NCBI RefSeq assembly: GCF_000234665.1
Contig: NC_018314.1
Coordinates: 248,001-312,000 of the forward strand
Direction of reading: 5' to 3'
Source of the DNA: Leishmania mexicana MHOM/GT/2001/U1103
Lineage: Eukaryota; Euglenozoa; Kinetoplastea; Trypanosomatida; Trypanosomatidae
DNA length: 64,000 nt
Numbering within the stretch: the first letter of the stretch is position 1; each line of letters starts with the position of its first letter. A model generated the notes under the pieces. It made no database searches. It was given only the letters and a program-made list of their open reading frames with translations, and was not told the origin of the DNA. Both the position numbers and the translations under genes were made by a program. Shown in pieces: positions 41,856 to 52,383 of this stretch.

Positions 41856-42980
41856 TTACACCGCCTTCGTCGTCGGCCTCACCGCCTTCAAGCGCGGCAC
41901 ACCCTTGCAAAGGCCCACCCCGACCAGCGTGCCGATGAGCGTTGGCTGCCAGTCGAAGTACAAGATGCACACCCCACCCACCCAGCACGCGTACTTGATC
42001 CAGCCGCTGAAGCTGCTCAAGATGCTCATGGGCGTCAGACCGTAGTAAAGGTACTCCATTACAAACAACGCGGCAATCACGTCCCACGGACCGAACTGCT
42101 TCTCCGGGGCGGCCGTGCTGCCATAGTAGAGGTAGTTGCTCAGCCACATAATCGCGCCCGAGAGGACGGCGGTGCCACCGCAGTACATCATCAGTCCGCG
42201 GGAGCCCAGTGTAGGCATGACGTGGTGGCACATGGTGTGCAGCAACATCATCGCATACGTCATGGCAAGGAAGTTATTCGTCAAGAACGAGTGCAGCAGC
42301 CACGTCCACGGGCGAACGTTGTTGTCGACCCCCCACTTCTCCAACCACCAGCGCTCCTCCGTGTTACTACCGGTGCTGCAGAGGCAAAAGACGGTGAAGA
42401 TGACGAAGTTCATGGCGTTGACGCTGTTATAGATGTGCGGGAAGTTGGCGTAGTCGTCGCGCAGGCCGCGAACATGATCCATGAAGCTCTTCTTCCTGGC
42501 TTGGCCCTTGGCGTTCTTCTTGTTCTTGCTGCCCTTCGCGGAGGAGCCAGTCTGTTGATCGCCGTCCTCGTCCCCACCCTCCGTCTTGGTGTTCGACTCG
42601 TCACCCTCCGTACCGGTCTCCTCGGCGTTGCGGGCCTGCTGCTGCCGATCCTTCGCGCGTATCCAGCGATACTGGATGGCGTTCTGGGAGAGCAAGGAGG
42701 GCGTGGACAGCCGTGCCCTGCGCAGGAAGGTCGGCGTCGGCGTCGCACCGCAGCTAACAGGACTAGTACGAAGGTTCACATAGGGAGAGCGGAACTGGCG
42801 CTGAGGGATCCATGTTGCTGCCAGCGCCATCGACGGTGTCACGGGCAGAAAAACAGCCGTTGTCTTCATCGCCCCACGGAAGCACGGCAGCGAAGAGGGG
42901 CCGCTCGGGTGCGTCACGCTTCGCAAGACGGCCGAGGCGACGGATGTCGCGACTACGCAGGCACCGCGGAGGCGAAGCAT
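41856..42980 (-). CDS. rhomboid-like mitochondrial inner-membrane protein (TimRhom-like pseudorhomboid)
   Basis: A 374-residue protein. The N-terminal ~110 residues are rich in Arg, Ser and Ala, typical of a mitochondrial presequence, followed by a charged linker (KGSKNKKNAKGQARKKS, about 149-165). The membrane part starts near 188. PWTWLLHSFLTNNFLAMTYA (about 224-243) matches the rhomboid PWR...F.H....L..N segment. The catalytic Ser position (GxSG) appears as FGPWDVIAALF (296-306), and the last-helix His position as DWQPTLIGTLVG (343-354), so both catalytic residues are absent. Trypanosomatids have two inactive rhomboid-like subunits, TimRhom I and II, in their single TIM presequence translocase; this is probably one of them, though which is not decided. 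Purine tracts at about 43023-43036 and 43068-43088 precede the start. Confidence 0.68.
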   Translation of the reverse strand: MLRLRGACVVATSVASAVLRSVTHPSGPSSLPCFRGAMKTTAVFLPVTPSMALAATWIPQRQFRSPYVNLRTSPVSCGATPTPTFLRRARLSTPSLLSQNAIQYRWIRAKDRQQQARNAEETGTEGDESNTKTEGGDEDGDQQTGSSAKGSKNKKNAKGQARKKSFMDHVRGLRDDYANFPHIYNSVNAMNFVIFTVFCLCSTGSNTEERWWLEKWGVDNNVRPWTWLLHSFLTNNFLAMTYAMMLLHTMCHHVMPTLGSRGLMMYCGGTAVLSGAIMWLSNYLYYGSTAAPEKQFGPWDVIAALFVMEYLYYGLTPMSILSSFSGWIKYACWVGGVCILYFDWQPTLIGTLVGVGLCKGVPRLKAVRPTTKAV

Positions 42981-43933
42981 CTTGTTACTTGGTTATATGT
43001 AGTTCCAGCTTCCACCCACGCAGGGAGGGGGGAGATGAGTGCAGACGTTGGTGACAAGAGAACACCAAGGTGAAGGGAGGGAGAGGGTGTCAGAGATGGT
43101 TCGCATGCGTTTCAACAAGGCGGAGTACAATGCGCCAAGACAGAGACACCGTCTACAACGAGGAGAGAAGTCTGCATGGGTTGATGGGGTGGTGCGCGTC
43201 TGGGAGGGCGTGGACATGCTGCTTAGGACACACGTCCAGAGCGCCCTCTTCGCCACATGTAGACGTCGTCCCACCCACGCTGTGGTCTCACGGACCTGTG
43301 CGCGCAAGGTGACACACACACACACACATACATAGCGTATCATCATTGCCTTCCATACACGAGGAAGAGAGATGGCCCTCTCATGCGCAGCCACAAGGCA
43401 GACTTAGCCCAGGTGGCTTGGGGGAATCGGGTGTGCACGAGCTACTATCTAAGAGAACACCGAGCAAGCAAAGCGGAGGGCAGGCTGGAGGCAAATGTTA
43501 GGTCGGCCCCGTCGCCGTCTCGAACATTACACCGCATAACCGACGTATGTATGTGTGTATGTGTGTATGTGTGTGTGTGGAGAGGGAGGGAGACGCATGC
43601 ACCGAAGTACACACATACACACTCGTCTGCCTGTGCCTGTGCAGGGAGGGTTAAGCAGGGGTCCTTCCTCATCGTCCCCCCACACGGAAAATGACCGACA
43701 CACCCGCACACGTGCCACTCCCCGCCTCCGTCGGAGAGGAGTAAGCTGGAAAGGTGAGCTTGTCGTACGCTGACGGGTGCACAGGGAGGGAGATCGGAGC
43801 CGTTCGCACACGCTGCCGTGTGGCAACGACGGTGACGTCGTGTTTGCCTCGCCACAGACACTGTCGTCTACGTCCGCCTCAGCTTCGACGTCACAGGCAC
43901 CCCCGTCCCCCTTGCGCACCTCCGTTTCGTCCT
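42981..43933. other. intergenic region with CA/TG microsatellites
   Basis: About 950 bases without a supported gene. Purine tracts near the upstream gene start (43023-43036, 43068-43088), a CA run at about 43311-43328 and TGTA/TG repeats at about 43546-43579. Confidence 0.55.
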
Positions 43934-45997
43934 CTACGTCGAATCCTCGGTATGCATGGAGAAGGACGAAGGATAGCCGCTGGCGGTGTGGGACCGAGAA
44001 ACGTTGCGCCACGGATGCTGCTGGCGGCGGCTTGCTTCTTGGAGATAAGAGTCTTCTCCATGGTGCGGCTGCCACTGCAACGCATGGGCTGATGCGTATT
44101 GCGAGTTGCTCTCTCGCATGCTTGCAGAGGGCTGCCCGTTCACACGAGCATCGATTCCGGTCTTGTTGAACGGATTATGTGGTTGCGGCGTCGGCTGTGC
44201 CTGGTGCTGAGTAAGGGTCTCTCGGAGAAAGTGGCAAAGGTCAGCGATCTCGCGGTGAATAGCGTCCAGCTTCCGTTGATTCTGCTGGTGCTTGAGCGCG
44301 CGTGTGTGGGGATCAGTGAACGCCGCCGCAGAGCGTGCGTTTTTCGGGGTGGAGACGGGGGGTGGTGAGGGAGCAGAGACGCAAGTCGATACCCGAGATG
44401 ATGTCGTTGCTGGTGCTGCTGTTGCCGCCGCCGGAACACCCGCGCTGTGACTGCTGCGGGACGGCAGAGACCGACGGACGTTCTTTTCGGAAGAGGCAGC
44501 AGTATGGGTGACAGTAGGGAGGACGGTGTCGTTGTTACTAGGTCGGTGCACGGTGGGATGGCCACGGGCTGCTGCTGCTGCTTCTACTCGATGCGCGCTC
44601 GACGACGGGAATGGCAAGGCGCCCGCACCGTGACTCGTGTAACGTGCCATGTCGGTGATGAGAGTTTCCTGTAAAAGCTCCTCCAATCGCGCCAGCTGCG
44701 TCGATTGCGCCTGCATCGTCTCCTGCATCGCCAGCAGCGTCGAGCACGCCTCGACCGCTTCGGGGCGATCCGGCTGTGTCGGCGAGAGCAGGCACCGGTG
44801 TCGCTGCCACAGTAACGCGTGCGGTGGCTCTGCTGTGCTCGTGTCATCCCTTGCTTCTCCCGTAGTCCTCATCAAGGAGTACGCTCGCGCGCCCTCATCA
44901 GAGCTATCGTGAGATATCGAACGACGCGCGACGACCAGCATCTCTCGCATCTGGCGCAGCTGTTTCTCCTGCTCCATTTTCAGGCGCTGCAGCCACGGCA
45001 TGACCCACGTGGGTTGCGATGAGTTAGCATCGCCATCCACATCGCAGGCGCGCATGCTTCGCGGCCCGGCGTCGTGAGTGCGTCGGTGTTGGTTGGCGCG
45101 CTCGACCGACGAAGAGGGCGACGTCGATGCCGATGCTCCTGCACAAAATGGCGATGCTGTCACCTCTGTAGTGTCCTCGGTGCGTAACCGCAGCGGCGGC
45201 CCCACGTGCGAGCCTTCCATGCCCAACAACTCCAGAAGTGCCTCACGCACGACGCGGCCCAGTTCGTACTCATCTTCCATCAAGCGTTTCACGTCGCTGG
45301 CACAGCGCACAATGTCGTGATGCAGATGCTCCAAGGACAGCCGCGGAGGGGGCCGAGGGAGTTGCAGAGGACGCTGTGACGGTTCGTACTTCTGCAACTG
45401 CGGTGGTGCTGCGGATGGCAGAGCTAGAGGTGGGTTTGATTTACACATCGCCTTGGCAGGGGCCTCGCTGTCCCCTGTTTTCGCCCCCACATCAGCTGCG
45501 ATGCCCGCTGATGTTGCCGTGTGGGGTGCCCCCTCGCTGCTCTTCTTGTCGTTCCCGCCCTTTGCACAAGCGGCAGAAGCTCGAGGAGGCGATGGTGATG
45601 TGCGATCTACCTCTGTGTCTCGCTGCTGCTGCGGTTTCTGATGGCGCAGCTGACGATGCGCTGCGCGCAGTTCTTCGAGTTGACGCACCTGTTCGTGCAG
45701 CTGGACTTCGCTCATCGACACACGCGCCGCAGCCTCTGCTCTACAGCGACTGCTGTGCAAGCCGCTACCTGATGAGTGGCCGTGGTACGCCCGCGGCTGC
45801 TCGTGTGCATCCTCGTGGTGGGGCGTTGTTGTCGTTAGCGCCTCAACGACTGCTGCAGGCAGCGCCGATCCCTGTGCGGCCGAGAGTGCGGGGGCCAATG
45901 ATGAGGACAAGGCCAGCGGAATGCGAAAAGATGATCGATGGAATGGTTGTTGCGTCCAGTGCGTCACGTCTCTGGGGCGTGCGTCCGCGGCAGACAT
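43934..45997 (-). CDS. coiled-coil protein of unknown function
   Basis: A 687-residue protein from the ATG at 45995-45997. I recognise no catalytic domain. Helical, Leu/Gln/Glu-rich segments alternate with disordered Ser/Thr/Pro/His-rich linkers: MSEVQLHEQVRQLEELRAA (about 94-112), HDIVRCASDVKRLMEDEYEL followed by VVREALLELLG (middle), WLQRLKMEQEKQLRQMREML, LLAMQETMQAQSTQLARLEE, and RKLDAIHREIADLCHFLRET near the C-terminus. Such a layout is common in trypanosomatid cytoskeletal, basal-body or flagellar proteins, but location is not established. A purine tract at about 46128-46161 upstream of the start is a good splice-signal candidate. Confidence 0.65.
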   Translation of the reverse strand: MSAADARPRDVTHWTQQPFHRSSFRIPLALSSSLAPALSAAQGSALPAAVVEALTTTTPHHEDAHEQPRAYHGHSSGSGLHSSRCRAEAAARVSMSEVQLHEQVRQLEELRAAHRQLRHQKPQQQRDTEVDRTSPSPPRASAACAKGGNDKKSSEGAPHTATSAGIAADVGAKTGDSEAPAKAMCKSNPPLALPSAAPPQLQKYEPSQRPLQLPRPPPRLSLEHLHHDIVRCASDVKRLMEDEYELGRVVREALLELLGMEGSHVGPPLRLRTEDTTEVTASPFCAGASASTSPSSSVERANQHRRTHDAGPRSMRACDVDGDANSSQPTWVMPWLQRLKMEQEKQLRQMREMLVVARRSISHDSSDEGARAYSLMRTTGEARDDTSTAEPPHALLWQRHRCLLSPTQPDRPEAVEACSTLLAMQETMQAQSTQLARLEELLQETLITDMARYTSHGAGALPFPSSSAHRVEAAAAARGHPTVHRPSNNDTVLPTVTHTAASSEKNVRRSLPSRSSHSAGVPAAATAAPATTSSRVSTCVSAPSPPPVSTPKNARSAAAFTDPHTRALKHQQNQRKLDAIHREIADLCHFLRETLTQHQAQPTPQPHNPFNKTGIDARVNGQPSASMRESNSQYASAHALQWQPHHGEDSYLQEASRRQQHPWRNVSRSHTASGYPSSFSMHTEDST

Positions 45998-46496
45998 GCC
46001 AAACGTATAGAGGGCACGCCACTGTGCCTCTGAGCGCGCCAGGTCGAGAGAGAAACGGCGCTGCTCTGTCGGCGACGCTCGTCTGCATGCATGCGTGCGT
46101 GTGTGTGTGTGTCTGTGTCCGTGCCTGGAAGAGGGTGAGGGGAGGGGGGAGGGAGAAACGTGTGGAATGTGGGGTGCATGGGGGACAGGGGGCCTCGTCG
46201 CTGCAGAGAGTTCGCCATAATGCCTCCCTCACCATCGTTGGCATCGACAATGTAGTGAGGGGGAGAGAGGCCAAACACCAGCACAGACCTCTCCCCCTCT
46301 CACACACACACATCCCTATACACCCCGACGTGAGCGAGCGCGTCTGCCGCCGACTCACCATACAACGGCAACAGAGAAGGGGAAGCCAAGCCATGAGCAT
46401 CGTGTCTTTTCATCTATCGGTGGTGACGCGGATGCAGGCGGAAAGGCGCGCGCACACACATCGACGCACGCGCCCTCACCATGTGGGTATGCGCAC
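45998..46496. other. intergenic region with purine-rich tract
   Basis: About 500 bases. It contains TG repeats at about 46096-46112, the G/A tract at 46128-46161 (coding-strand polypyrimidine) and a short CA run at 46301-46311. No gene is seen. Confidence 0.55.
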
Positions 46497-49400
46497 TTAA
46501 AAGCACACCTTCAGCGCCTTGGCCGCCTCATCACGCACGTCGGAGCTGGGGTCCTTGAGCAGCTGACGCAGGATCTGAAGAATGACACCGGCGCGCTCCA
46601 TCTCATCGAACTGAAGGGGCGGCAGCACGGCATCCGCGCTGGCTGCAGCACGACCATTCCTACTACCGCTGCCAGCGAGAAGCGGAGGTACGGGCTTGTT
46701 CATCAAGATGCTGTACGCTATGGTGCCAGAGGGAAGCTCCGGCTTGTAGGAGGACGTGGGCGTGGGCGTCGACGTCCCGGAGGTTGTAGCCTCGCCATCC
46801 TTTGCCTCCAGAAACTGCGCCGGCGTCGTCATGGCGTGCACCTCGGGTGAGCTCACAAGGAGCACCTCCAAGATAATCTTTGCCACCATCAAGCGCACAT
46901 TCAGCACCGGATCTCGGGCAAGTTGGTCCAGCAGTGGAATGAACGTGGATGTCTTGTCCACCCGTAGCCGCATTGCGATGCGCAGGAGAGCACTACGGCT
47001 TAGGTACGTCTCCCATGCGGGCGCGTAGGCGTAGATGCGTGGCCAGAGCACGTCGTCGACGAATGTGTTTGCATTGAGCGAGCCGGAGGCGGCGGCGACG
47101 GCATCGGCAGAGGTGTCGACGCCTTCAGTGTCGTAGCCCGCGCCAAATTGCCTGCCCGCACTGCCCTGCCTCGTTCCGCCGCCGCCGCCCCCCGCACCAG
47201 TGCCGGGTGCACTCCGGCTGCTCGCGAGAGCGAGTCGCACACACATCCGCTCCACCGCGTCGAGCGCAGCGTCGCGGACCGCCTTGACCTTGTCGAAAAG
47301 GACCGCCACCAGCAACGTCAGCAGCTCGGTGCGAGCCAGTTGGTATAGCGGGTGCGTGTGCGCCCACAAGGCGGCGTCCTCACCGCCTTGTTGAGCCATT
47401 AGAGCGGCATCCGTCACGGAGCCGCGCGTCGTCTCGTCCGTGCCGCCCTCGCCAGACACGCGCCTGGCATTGACGGCGCTGAAGTCCATGAAGGAAATCC
47501 ACTGCACATTTGCGTGTCGTCCGTGCGACGCGGGCGCGGAGGCAGCGGCGGTCGTCAGCAGCAGAGATCCACAGAGGTGGGCTAGGAGCAGCGCGTACTG
47601 CTCACGCAGCCGCCACAGGTCGTGCTGGGACAGCTGCCGAAGGCACTGAAGAAGGGCGTCGTACTGCACCTCATCGGGGCTGCGGTACGGCGCGTCTGCG
47701 TCGTTTTCTCTGCCCTCCTCTCCGTCCCCGTCTGGGCCGCAAGTCGGCGAAGCGTCGCCTTCGCCACCCATCAGCTGACCCTGCGCCCGCCCGTTGCGGG
47801 GCTGCCCTTGCCGCTTCGCGTGGGGCGGCGTTCGCATGCGCATCAGTAGAAAGTCCGTGAGCTGAGAGACGAGGGCCAGCTGCACTGTGGGCCTGTTGCC
47901 AGTCATCAGCCTCAGCAGCGTGTTTGTATTGGAGTGCAAGTAGCGGGCCCACACAGGCGGCTCTTCATCGTTTCTTGTGGATGTGGAGGAGGCGGACCGT
48001 GTCAGCGGTGACGGGTCTGCAACGACCAAGAGACTCAAGGTTCGCGATAGCCCCGCGAGGGCCTCGGCAGAGCGGCAGAGGACGCGTGTATCGCTGTCAC
48101 TGGCAGCGGCAAGGACGCACTGCGCGATGGCGTCCAGTAGTTGCAAGAGCGGCTTGCGTAGCGAAGGGAGCAGCGAAGACTGCTGCGAGGTGACGCATGC
48201 CTTTGCGCGCGCCTTCTCATCACCAGCCCCGGCCGAAGAGCTCAGCCGGAGCACCGCCTCCGTTGCACTACCGAAGCACTGCGCCGCGCACCGCGCTGCG
48301 ATGGAGCGCACCTCGACCTCCTCGTCATCCACCAGGTCATGCAGCGGTGCCGTCCCAAACTGCGCGGCGCACGTCCAGAGAGAGGTAAGGAGGTGCAGTG
48401 TGTGCCCCAGCCATATCTGTGCGCGCAGGTGATGGGCGGTGGGCCCCGGAGCGGGCGACACAGCGGCCCCCTCGGCGAGGGAGGACACGCGGACGATAAG
48501 CAGACAGAAGGTAGCGGTCAGTCGTGGCAGTCGCTGCGCAATCAACCACCGCGCCTTCCAGTTGATGTAGCGCGGCACCCAGCGCAGGGTGGCGGCGAGG
48601 AGGATGAAGAGCTGTGCGCACACGGCGTCGAGAATATGCGAGGGGGGTGCGTCGGCAACACTGGCCGGCGTTGATGTGCTAAGGAGCGAGCCGGCCTGCG
48701 GAGCGGCGGAGAGTTGTACGGCTGCCTCTGCCGTGAGGCGCTGCACTGCATCAAGAGCGGCTTCGAGAAGAGCGAAGTCTACGGAGGCGGGGCTCTCTTC
48801 TGCTCTGGACGGTGCTTCTGCCGCAGCGGTGTCGAGCTCTAGCACGCTGCCAGCGGCGGTCATAGCAGCCCACAGGGCCGGTGCCGTCATGGTCGTGCCA
48901 GCAGGATCGACGTGGCGGGAGGACGGCGTCGACGCGGCCGCCTCACCTGCGTGCTTCTCAGCAGCCCCGTGGTCCTTTTCCACCTGATGCTGGAGTTGGA
49001 CGGTGACTCGAAGCACGTTCAGCAGCGGAGGAAGGGCACTGGGCGGCACCAACACCTGCAGCAGCATTGGACACACCGCCGACAGGGAGAAGACGCCGGC
49101 GACGGGTGCGGACGTGCCGCTGGTGCTCGCGTTCGACAGGGCGCGTGTAGATGCGCAGGAGTGAAGGATGCACGGGAAGTCGACGCAAAGCGGGAGCGCT
49201 CGCAGCAGCGCACGGCGCACAAGTCGGTGGAGACGAAAGACGGAGACGGCGTTGAGGGTACCAGGCAGCCACTTGGCGCTGCCCTTCTCCGTCCCTCCGC
49301 CAGCGGCGGGCGTGGTCGTCATCAGGAAGGTGGCGTCATCGGGCATGTTAGGGGTGGCAGCGGTGGCAGCACCCGCGGTGGTGCTCGCGCACGCGAAGCT

Positions 49401-51530
49401 GACGTCCCACGCGCTGTACGAAGCGAGACGGGACTCGCTTGGGCCGACGCCGACCTGCAGCATCATGCAGCTAGCATCCAGGCCCAACCGGTGGTGAGGG
49501 CTTTCTAACGTCGTCGTGGATGCAGCGGCGCTGCACACGTCAAGTTTCATGAGAACGTGGTGGCGCAGAAGAAGATCTGCCAGCAGTCGCTGTGCCGTGA
49601 CCAGAGCAGAGCGCATGAGGCGCCCGATGCTGTCCGTGAGCACCTTCATCGATGTGGATGTCGGAGAGGGCGGCATTGACACTGTGCGCGCGGACACGGC
49701 AGCGGCGACGCAATATGCCACGTGGCGGCGCGTCATGCGGTGGAGGAACATCTGCAGCTCCGCTGTAGTCAGGAGTGGTTCAGCCGGTACGCGGATCCCT
49801 GACCATGCATCCACTTCCGCATCCGCATCTATCGAGGTGGCCTTGTTTTTCAGGTGGGCCGCACGGGAGCCGGCACTGCTTGACTTGGCCCTCTGTTGCT
49901 GCTGCTGCTGTTCGACCTCCCACAGTGCTGCTTGGATGGTGTGCAGCAACCCGCTCACCGTCTCCACAGCCGCCGCCACCGGGCCGGGGTACGGTGACTC
50001 CAGAAATCCCTGAAGCATCTTGATCAGCGAGCGCCACCGGCAGCGCAGCACATCACGACGTTCATCGCAGCACAGGTAATCAAAGAGTGAGAGACTGCCG
50101 TCCGCGTGCAGTCGAGCAGACCTGGACGTGTCCGCATCGGTGCTCGGGGACGTGACAGTTGCAGCGGGTGCTGGCGGGCCCAGCGCGTCCATCCACCGGA
50201 CAAGGCCCGCCACCAACGCCCGCGCTCGAACGTTTACAGAGAAGAAGTCGTCACCGCTGCCGCTGTCGGCATCCGAGGCGTAGGCGGCACCGTAGAGGTC
50301 TAAGTCAGCGCCCGAGAGCGGCAGGCAGGCCGCTGGAGGCTCCGCTCGAATCGTTTGCCCGTTGTCCACACGCCGGCGATGCCTGCGGAAGCAGCGAAAG
50401 CTCGCCATTCCTCGGCTGGCAGAGGCAGCACTGCCACTCCTGCACCTTCCACAAGCGTCGCTCGCATCGTTGCAGAGGGAGGCGAGGGGACCGCTGCCAT
50501 CAAAGAGCCATGGCCCTGTTAGGGCAGCGTAGGCCCCGCTCCACAGGAACTGCACGGACTCGTCCTCCAAGGCAAGGGCGTAGCAGCGCTTTCGAACGTC
50601 CTCTTCCGTAGGAGCGGGAGGGTCCGTGACGTCAGTTGCTGAAGAGGATGTGTTTGAGTCCCTGCCGCTGACAGTGGACGACGCGCGCGCTGCGGCGGCC
50701 CTCGCTTTCATGGTGAGCCGGTGCTTCCGTAGAAGCTGTTTCCGCACTGCCGCCATAAGCCGCGACGTCGACGACGCGCCATCGTCGGTGTCTCTCTTGT
50801 CCACTGCGCCGGCAGTCCAGCTCGGGTTGCTGTCCTCGCTTTCCAAGTATTCAGCCGCTTCGTTGGCATCCATCGACGTTGCTGTGGTTGTCATGTCTGC
50901 CTGCAGCACGGAGATCGGCACGTACTTGAGATCCCAGCTCTCCAGTGTCATGTCACGCTCGAGTGCCACACCAAAGAACAGGTGGGGAAGCACCACCTGT
51001 GCTGCGAACTGCCGCGTCTCCTCCGCACTGCTGGATGCGAGCAACAAGCAAACCGGCTGCACATCCTCGACAGACAGGAAGGCTCCAAAGTTGTTGCCGG
51101 CTGCGCTGTTGAAGGTGCTAGATGCGCCCGGTGAACTGCTGCTGGACGACGAGATGGTAGGCCCCAGCGGTGCGCGACGAGGCAGCGTCACCCCGAGCAA
51201 TGCCATCCCGGCCACCAGCGCCAGCTGCGGGTCATCTTCTTCCACGCATCGCAGGAGATACGGCACAATCTCCGTCTCCGCCCAGCGGCTTCCGAGCCTG
51301 TGGCACAGGTGGGGGAGGAGAAGAACGGCTCGATAGCGGTCCTGCTTGCGCTGCCGCGGCTCCCTGGAGAGGTCTTCGGCATCACCGGCAGACACCAACG
51401 CTTCGGTCGCGCTACCGCCCTCATCGTCCTCGCCAGACCCGCGCGCTACTGCAGCGTAGCCGCTTCGATTCGGCAATGGCCAGTGGATGAGATTCTCCAG
51501 CACCGCCAGCGCCACCACGCGGTTCTCCAT
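46497..51530 (-). CDS. large HEAT-repeat protein, possible phosphatase regulatory subunit (PP4R1/PP2A-A-like)
   Basis: A 1677-residue protein from the ATG at 51528-51530. Both ends carry alpha-helical HEAT-like repeats: VVALAVLENLIHWPLP at 5-20 and YLLRCVEEDDPQLALVAGMA at about 90-109, then near the C-terminus LLIAMRLRVDKTSTFIPLLD-type, LNVRLMVAKIILEVLLVSSP and SSDVRDEAAKALKVCF. Middle repeats (such as LVDDEEVEVRSIAARCAAQC, and FDKVKAVRDAALDAVERMC) are separated by long Ser/Ala/Thr-rich insertions, including a Gln tract. The D-V-R-x-x-A-A-K pattern is typical of PP2A A-subunits and PP4R1. Assignment to a phosphatase complex is inferred; it could be another HEAT scaffold such as a transport or microtubule-associated protein. 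A purine tract at about 51716-51752 lies upstream. Confidence 0.65.
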   Translation of the reverse strand: MENRVVALAVLENLIHWPLPNRSGYAAVARGSGEDDEGGSATEALVSAGDAEDLSREPRQRKQDRYRAVLLLPHLCHRLGSRWAETEIVPYLLRCVEEDDPQLALVAGMALLGVTLPRRAPLGPTISSSSSSSPGASSTFNSAAGNNFGAFLSVEDVQPVCLLLASSSAEETRQFAAQVVLPHLFFGVALERDMTLESWDLKYVPISVLQADMTTTATSMDANEAAEYLESEDSNPSWTAGAVDKRDTDDGASSTSRLMAAVRKQLLRKHRLTMKARAAAARASSTVSGRDSNTSSSATDVTDPPAPTEEDVRKRCYALALEDESVQFLWSGAYAALTGPWLFDGSGPLASLCNDASDACGRCRSGSAASASRGMASFRCFRRHRRRVDNGQTIRAEPPAACLPLSGADLDLYGAAYASDADSGSGDDFFSVNVRARALVAGLVRWMDALGPPAPAATVTSPSTDADTSRSARLHADGSLSLFDYLCCDERRDVLRCRWRSLIKMLQGFLESPYPGPVAAAVETVSGLLHTIQAALWEVEQQQQQQRAKSSSAGSRAAHLKNKATSIDADAEVDAWSGIRVPAEPLLTTAELQMFLHRMTRRHVAYCVAAAVSARTVSMPPSPTSTSMKVLTDSIGRLMRSALVTAQRLLADLLLRHHVLMKLDVCSAAASTTTLESPHHRLGLDASCMMLQVGVGPSESRLASYSAWDVSFACASTTAGAATAATPNMPDDATFLMTTTPAAGGGTEKGSAKWLPGTLNAVSVFRLHRLVRRALLRALPLCVDFPCILHSCASTRALSNASTSGTSAPVAGVFSLSAVCPMLLQVLVPPSALPPLLNVLRVTVQLQHQVEKDHGAAEKHAGEAAASTPSSRHVDPAGTTMTAPALWAAMTAAGSVLELDTAAAEAPSRAEESPASVDFALLEAALDAVQRLTAEAAVQLSAAPQAGSLLSTSTPASVADAPPSHILDAVCAQLFILLAATLRWVPRYINWKARWLIAQRLPRLTATFCLLIVRVSSLAEGAAVSPAPGPTAHHLRAQIWLGHTLHLLTSLWTCAAQFGTAPLHDLVDDEEVEVRSIAARCAAQCFGSATEAVLRLSSSAGAGDEKARAKACVTSQQSSLLPSLRKPLLQLLDAIAQCVLAAASDSDTRVLCRSAEALAGLSRTLSLLVVADPSPLTRSASSTSTRNDEEPPVWARYLHSNTNTLLRLMTGNRPTVQLALVSQLTDFLLMRMRTPPHAKRQGQPRNGRAQGQLMGGEGDASPTCGPDGDGEEGRENDADAPYRSPDEVQYDALLQCLRQLSQHDLWRLREQYALLLAHLCGSLLLTTAAASAPASHGRHANVQWISFMDFSAVNARRVSGEGGTDETTRGSVTDAALMAQQGGEDAALWAHTHPLYQLARTELLTLLVAVLFDKVKAVRDAALDAVERMCVRLALASSRSAPGTGAGGGGGGTRQGSAGRQFGAGYDTEGVDTSADAVAAASGSLNANTFVDDVLWPRIYAYAPAWETYLSRSALLRIAMRLRVDKTSTFIPLLDQLARDPVLNVRLMVAKIILEVLLVSSPEVHAMTTPAQFLEAKDGEATTSGTSTPTPTSSYKPELPSGTIAYSILMNKPVPPLLAGSGSRNGRAAASADAVLPPLQFDEMERAGVILQILRQLLKDPSSDVRDEAAKALKVCF

Positions 51531-52383
51531 GCTTGGAGGTTCGTCGTTTTCTATGCTAGTGCCTGTGCTCGTGTGCTGCTATTCTGTGCGTGTGCGCATG
51601 AGAGGTGAGGTGAGGTGCAACGTGTGGGGGAAGGGGGGGGGTGCAGGGCGGTGCAATGCATAGCCGAAGGAGACTTCTTGGCGAGTTGGAGCGTGTAGGC
51701 GGGTCTTGAGGTTTGGAAGGGGGGGGGAGGGCGCAACAGAGAGAGAGAAACAGTGCTCATGCACGCGCAGAGTGTCCGAGAGCCTCACGGCACGCCTGGA
51801 CGGGGCTCGGCACTCGCACTGATCCCAAAGGGGGTGCGTGATCGGCACCCTGTGAGGAGGCGTTCGCGTGCGTGCCACAAGCGCTTCGCACCGTTGCCCC
51901 CTTCAACGATAACCAGCGACCGTCCGTAGCCGTCGTTTCCTTCTACGGTTCTCTTGGTGCGTGTGTGCGCGTGTGTGTGCGTGTGTCCGTGGATGGGAAT
52001 GCAGTGCTGCTTCACACGCGCAGACACACGCGGGCGCCAACACGCGCAGACACAGCAGTTGGAGGAGGGGGAGGGGGGAGAGGGAGAGGGAGGTATAGGT
52101 ATGGNNNNNNNNNNNNNNNNNNNNNNNNNNNNNNNNNNNNNNNNNNNNNNNNNNNCACCCATCCATTCCGTTCGCTTTATGCTTTATTATCAACGACTTG
52201 ATCGGTTACACGTGTGCTTACACGACGCCCTCGTAGTTCAAGGCCCTCCCCCTCCCCTCCCCCTCCACCAAAATTGAAGCAAGTAAACGGGCAGACAAGG
52301 CAGAACAGAGATGAAAACGGCGAAGGTCACGCGGGTCGTGAGCGGCCCCGAGGAGACACATGAGCACCAAGTTCAGTGGCCGA
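51531..52383. other. intergenic region interrupted by an assembly gap
   Basis: About 850 bases without a gene. It includes purine tracts (51716-51752, 52060-52093), TG-rich sequence near 51960-51988 and an N gap at 52105-52155. Confidence 0.55.
52105..52155. other. assembly gap (51 N)
   Basis: Fifty-one N in non-coding DNA beside a purine-rich low-complexity tract, so probably a sized gap at a simple repeat. No called gene is affected. Confidence 0.95.
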
